Origin: an uncultured Flavobacterium sp.
GTDB taxonomy: Bacteria; Bacteroidota; Bacteroidia; Flavobacteriales; Flavobacteriaceae
Assembly: GCF_946481155.1 (NCBI RefSeq)
Contig: NZ_CAMLMK010000107.1
Location: forward strand, 1 to 8,877
Length of the DNA: 8,877 nt
Direction of reading: 5' to 3'
The notes under the pieces are model-generated. The model worked only from the letters and a program-made list of their open reading frames with translations. It had not been told where the DNA came from and did not search any database. The position numbers and the translations under genes are program-made. Within the stretch, counting starts at the first letter, position 1. The number at the start of each line of letters is the position of its first letter. This document shows, one piece after another, positions 7,383 to 8,877 of this stretch.

Positions 7383-7589
7383 ATGTGCAAAACTGTGTGT
7401 AAAAACAATCAATCTGTGAAAACAACACTTTCAATTATTCTGGGAATCTTAATTTTGGGAATTACTTTTGTGTGGTTATTGTATCTTGGATCATCGCATA
7501 ATGTTTCTAATGAAACTCATTGGAAATTTGGTCTAACTCTTATTGCATTAGTGGTATTGCTTGTGGTTTTAAGAAAAAGTAAATTATGA
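7383..7589 (+). CDS. Tiny two-helix membrane protein, unknown function
   Basis: The protein has 68 residues: a short N-terminus with two Cys (MCKTVCKNNQ), a first membrane helix at about residues 16-37 (SIILGILILGITFVWLLYLG), a loop SSHNVSNETHW, and a second helix at about 47-64 (FGLTLIALVVLLVVL) ending in basic RKSKL. The ATG begins immediately after the GTTAGCAGTA end of repeat D, leaving almost no leader outside the repeat, so transcription and translation signals must lie in the repeat. It overlaps the next gene by 4 bp (ATGA at 7586-7589), indicating translational coupling. No family is recognised. The size means a moderate chance that an internal start is used instead. Confidence 0.6.
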   Translation: MCKTVCKNNQSVKTTLSIILGILILGITFVWLLYLGSSHNVSNETHWKFGLTLIALVVLLVVLRKSKL

Positions 7590-7894
7590 TTGATCAAAAG
7601 GCAATAAATATTAGTTACTCGATTATCTTACTTATGATAACTATCATAATATGGAAATCACTTTACGAAGCGAAATATTTAGTTTATGATGAAAATTGGG
7701 GAAGTATATTGTCAGCATTTTTTTTATCGATGCTTACAATAGTTGCTTTAATCTTTTTGTGGTATAAATTCCAAAATTTAATAGTACAATGTAAATGGCA
7801 AACTATTTTTTTTTTAATCCTGAGTTCTCCACTGACAATAGTAATAGTAATATTTTTTTATAAAAATATTTTTGGTTCTGCCTTAAGAGTATAG
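7586..7894 (+). CDS. Small three-helix membrane protein, unknown function
   Basis: The protein has 102 residues with three predicted membrane helices at about 8-26 (ISYSIILLMITIIIWKSL), 41-61 (ILSAFFLSMLTIVALIFLWY) and 73-94 (IFFLILSSPLTIVIVIFFY). A conserved-looking loop, YEAKYLVYDENWGS, sits between the first two. Its start codon overlaps the stop of the 68-aa gene, so the two probably form a coupled pair in one cassette and may interact in the membrane. Long T runs, including T10 at 7806-7815, lie within the coding sequence and could allow slippage. The stop is 11 bp before repeat E. Function cannot be assigned. Confidence 0.65.
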   Translation: MIDQKAINISYSIILLMITIIIWKSLYEAKYLVYDENWGSILSAFFLSMLTIVALIFLWYKFQNLIVQCKWQTIFFLILSSPLTIVIVIFFYKNIFGSALRV

Positions 7895-7905
7895 AAAATC
7901 CTCAC

Positions 7906-8041
7906 TACTGCTAAAAGTGGTTTGGAGATATAGCCGGCTCAGTTTTAATTTTGAAAATTGGAAAAACGCAACCTTCTCCTCCACTTAGAAACTTTTCGCT
8001 AAATTAGCCGCAATACCGTCAAGCGAAGGGAGATGTTGCAG
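7906..8041 (+). repeat. attC-like repeat E (type 2, decayed outer boxes)
   Basis: It starts TACTGCTAAAAGTGG, where other copies read CTAACAGCGG, and ends AAGCGAAGGGAGATGTTGCAG in place of AAGCCCGCGGGACGTTAGCAG. The interior (7960-8013) matches repeat D at 53 of 54 positions. TACTGCTAA is complementary to the start of the membrane-pair cassette at 7374. The changed C in the left core and G-TT context on the right suggest a copy losing recombination competence. Confidence 0.65.
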
Positions 8042-8078
8042 AAGACCTCCAAACTTAATACCAACATAATCAACACTA

Positions 8079-8130
8079 ATGGAGCAATTTCGAGAGGTTA
8101 TTATCACAAATAATTTTACTTTAATTAATA
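8079..8130 (+). pseudogene. N-terminal remnant of a lost cassette gene
   Basis: The ATG at 8079 opens a frame reading MEQFREVIITNNFTLINT that then runs into the right half of repeat F and stops at 8184-8186, giving 35 codons in all. The first 17-18 residues look like a normal protein start. The rest is repeat sequence. It is about 40 bp after repeat E, where a cassette gene should begin. The likely history is a deletion from inside this gene into the following repeat. A real micro-ORF is possible but less likely. The other part of 7895-8199, apart from repeats E and F, shows no further feature. Confidence 0.4.
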
Positions 8131-8136
8131 CATTTG
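8129..8136 (+). promoter_or_regulatory. Bacteroidota-type -7 element TACATTTG in repeat F
   Basis: It matches TAnnTTTG, 64 bp before the chosen start of the last lipoprotein gene and in the same relative position as in repeat B. The -33 region (AATAATTTTACTT) has no clean TTTG. Confidence 0.3.
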
Positions 8137-8181
8137 GAAAACTATCCCTCACCCACTCAAAGCAGGCAGGACATTATGCGA
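8129..8181 (+). repeat. attC-like repeat F, right half only
   Basis: ATCCCTCACCCACTCAAAGC and GGCAGGACATTATGCGA correspond to the right arm of repeats A and B (ATCCCCACCTTCTCAAAGC and GGCGGGACGTTA). The left half is missing and is replaced by the 8079 coding remnant. The terminal TTATGCGA (8174-8181) is complementary to TCCCATAA at 8865-8872 with one mismatch, so it still marks the left edge of the last cassette. The core G is changed to A (8173). Confidence 0.55.
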
Positions 8182-8199
8182 CATAAGTTTATACGGACT

Positions 8200-8856
8200 A
8201 TGAAACCAATTTTGATTGTTTTATTTCTTTCTATTCTTTCTTGTAAAAAACACGAAGACAAACAGGTATCGAACAGATTAGATTTCGTTGAAATTCCATA
8301 CAATCTACAATCTAATTATTTAGATAGTGTAGCAAAAAAACTTGTGCCTAACAAAAAATTCAAATATTGGCACTATGCTTCATTTTATCAACAATATGAC
8401 GGCAATGAAAAGTACAGTATTTTGGCTCAAGGCGGAGATACAACGTTTAGAAAATCCATAAGTACTAAAATTAATCCATTAAAGTTAAATGGTCTATTTG
8501 AAGGAGGTCATCCGGGTTTTCGAAGTAATTATCTTGTCATAATAGAAAAAAGCAAGATAAAATATGTGGATACAATGGAACAACTCAGAGATTTTATAGG
8601 TCACATTGACAATTTGGAAGAAGCGTTGCTTTTTGCAAAATCGTATGGATATTCATTAAGCTCGAAACCTACTGGCAGGTTATATAATTTTACCGATAAT
8701 ATCTTTACTTTACGATTAATCAGGTATAGCGATTCTTATCCGGAAACTTTATTTAAACTTAGGGGAGAATTAGTGGAATTGTCAATCACAACAGATGGCT
8801 TTATGAAATCGAAGAGCTTGGGAATTTACTGTGAAGGTGGTGATTGCCTGAAATAG
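8200..8856 (+). CDS. Predicted lipoprotein, unknown function (cassette gene)
   Basis: From the ATG at 8200 the product has 218 residues. MKPILIVLFLSILSC is a compact lipoprotein signal peptide with the likely lipidated Cys15, followed by charged KKHEDK, as in many Bacteroidota outer-membrane lipoproteins. The frame is open further back: an ATG at 8176 would add MRHKFIRT, but it lies inside the end box of repeat F, and a TTG at 8134 would read through repeat sequence, so 8200 is preferred. The mature part has a hydrophilic N-terminal region with FKYWHYASFYQQYDG, a central LFEGGHPGFRSNYLVIIE segment, a helix DNLEEALLFAKSYGYSL, and a tail with two Cys (GIYCEGGDCLK). I recognise no family. The stop is 8 bp before the next repeat. 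Confidence 0.72.
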   Translation: MKPILIVLFLSILSCKKHEDKQVSNRLDFVEIPYNLQSNYLDSVAKKLVPNKKFKYWHYASFYQQYDGNEKYSILAQGGDTTFRKSISTKINPLKLNGLFEGGHPGFRSNYLVIIEKSKIKYVDTMEQLRDFIGHIDNLEEALLFAKSYGYSLSSKPTGRLYNFTDNIFTLRLIRYSDSYPETLFKLRGELVELSITTDGFMKSKSLGIYCEGGDCLK

Positions 8857-8864
8857 TTCTTATC

Positions 8865-8877
8865 TCCCATAAAAGCG
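8865..8877 (+). repeat. attC-like repeat G, first bases at the window edge
   Basis: TCCCATAAAAGCG matches the left end of the other repeats (CTAACAGCGG; repeat E has CTAAAAGTGG). Its first eight bases are complementary to the start of the cassette at 8174, with one mismatch. It continues outside the window. Confidence 0.5.

Larger units (their letters stand above)
5095..8877 (+). mobile_element. Integron-like gene cassette array without visible integrase (CALIN-like)
   Basis: At least seven related repeats (5095, 5587, 6418, 7137, 7254, 7906 and 8865) start with TAAC/TAAA plus AGCGG or a variant, and most end in GTTA. Gene units lie head to tail on the + strand between them. Unit ends are complementary: 5179 GTTAGCAGC with 5587 GCCGCTAAC; 5714 GTTAATTGC with 6418 GCAACTAAC; 6547 GTTAGTGGTG with 7137 CACCACTAAC; 7373 GTTAGCAGTA with 7906 TACTGCTAAA; 8174 TTATGCGA with 8865 TCCCATAA. 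This is what excision and circularisation of integron cassettes through attC sites predicts. Codons are more AT-rich than in the lyase. The array runs off the right edge. No integrase or attI is present in the window, so 'integron' is inference from architecture. Confidence 0.65.

Noticed and set aside
8134..8199. Longer N-terminus of the last lipoprotein from a TTG start
   Set aside because: The added residues are translated from repeat F, which has the same sequence pattern as non-coding repeats elsewhere. The lipoprotein signal peptide starts cleanly at 8200.
5095..8877. CRISPR array
   Set aside because: The repeats are about 130 bp and spaced by whole genes of different length, with no short uniform spacers and no cas genes.

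Overview
The window looks like a Bacteroidota chromosome segment, probably from a Flavobacterium-like or related gliding-group organism. The first gene ends in a type IX secretion (T9SS) sorting domain, which is restricted to this phylum. Two small genes encode lipoproteins with short signal peptides ending in Cys. Starts are preceded by A-rich leaders rather than Shine-Dalgarno sites, and several intergenic spacers carry the TAnnTTTG -7 promoter motif of Bacteroidota. Every supported gene is on the + strand.

Region 1 (1-3942) is the 3' part of a very large secreted polysaccharide lyase gene, open at the left edge of the window. It encodes a repetitive beta-rich adhesin-like region, a proline linker, a family 8 polysaccharide lyase module with an apparently complete His/Tyr/Arg/Glu catalytic set, an Ig-like domain and a T9SS sorting tail. 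A short spacer (3943-4087) with one weak hairpin follows. Next comes a 332-aa cytoplasmic DUF2262-type protein (4088-5086).

Region 2 (about 5095 to the right edge) is the unusual part. Small, AT-rich, mostly unrecognised genes are separated by related imperfect-hairpin repeats of about 130 bp. The repeats begin ...CTAACAGCGG and end ...GGACGTTA. The bases just outside these conserved cores differ from repeat to repeat, but the first bases of each gene unit are the reverse complement of its last bases: five units match at 24 of 27 variable positions. Two repeats also show compensatory base changes in their stems. Stop codons lie from 3 nt inside to 12 nt before the next repeat. This is the organisation of integron gene cassettes bounded by attC sites, here without an integrase in view (a CALIN-like array, or a related system). 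Several repeats carry a TAnnTTTG motif on the coding strand, so they may also bring their own promoters.

The cassette genes encode an acidic 115-aa protein, a 232-aa lipoprotein, a YcxB-like two-helix membrane protein, a translationally coupled pair of tiny membrane proteins, and a second lipoprotein. Two fragments (7165-7248, a gene C-terminus; 8079 to about 8130, a gene N-terminus) are each fused to half a repeat and look like scars of cassette deletion. No cassette gene has an assignable biochemical function from sequence alone. The lasting interest lies in the mobile architecture.
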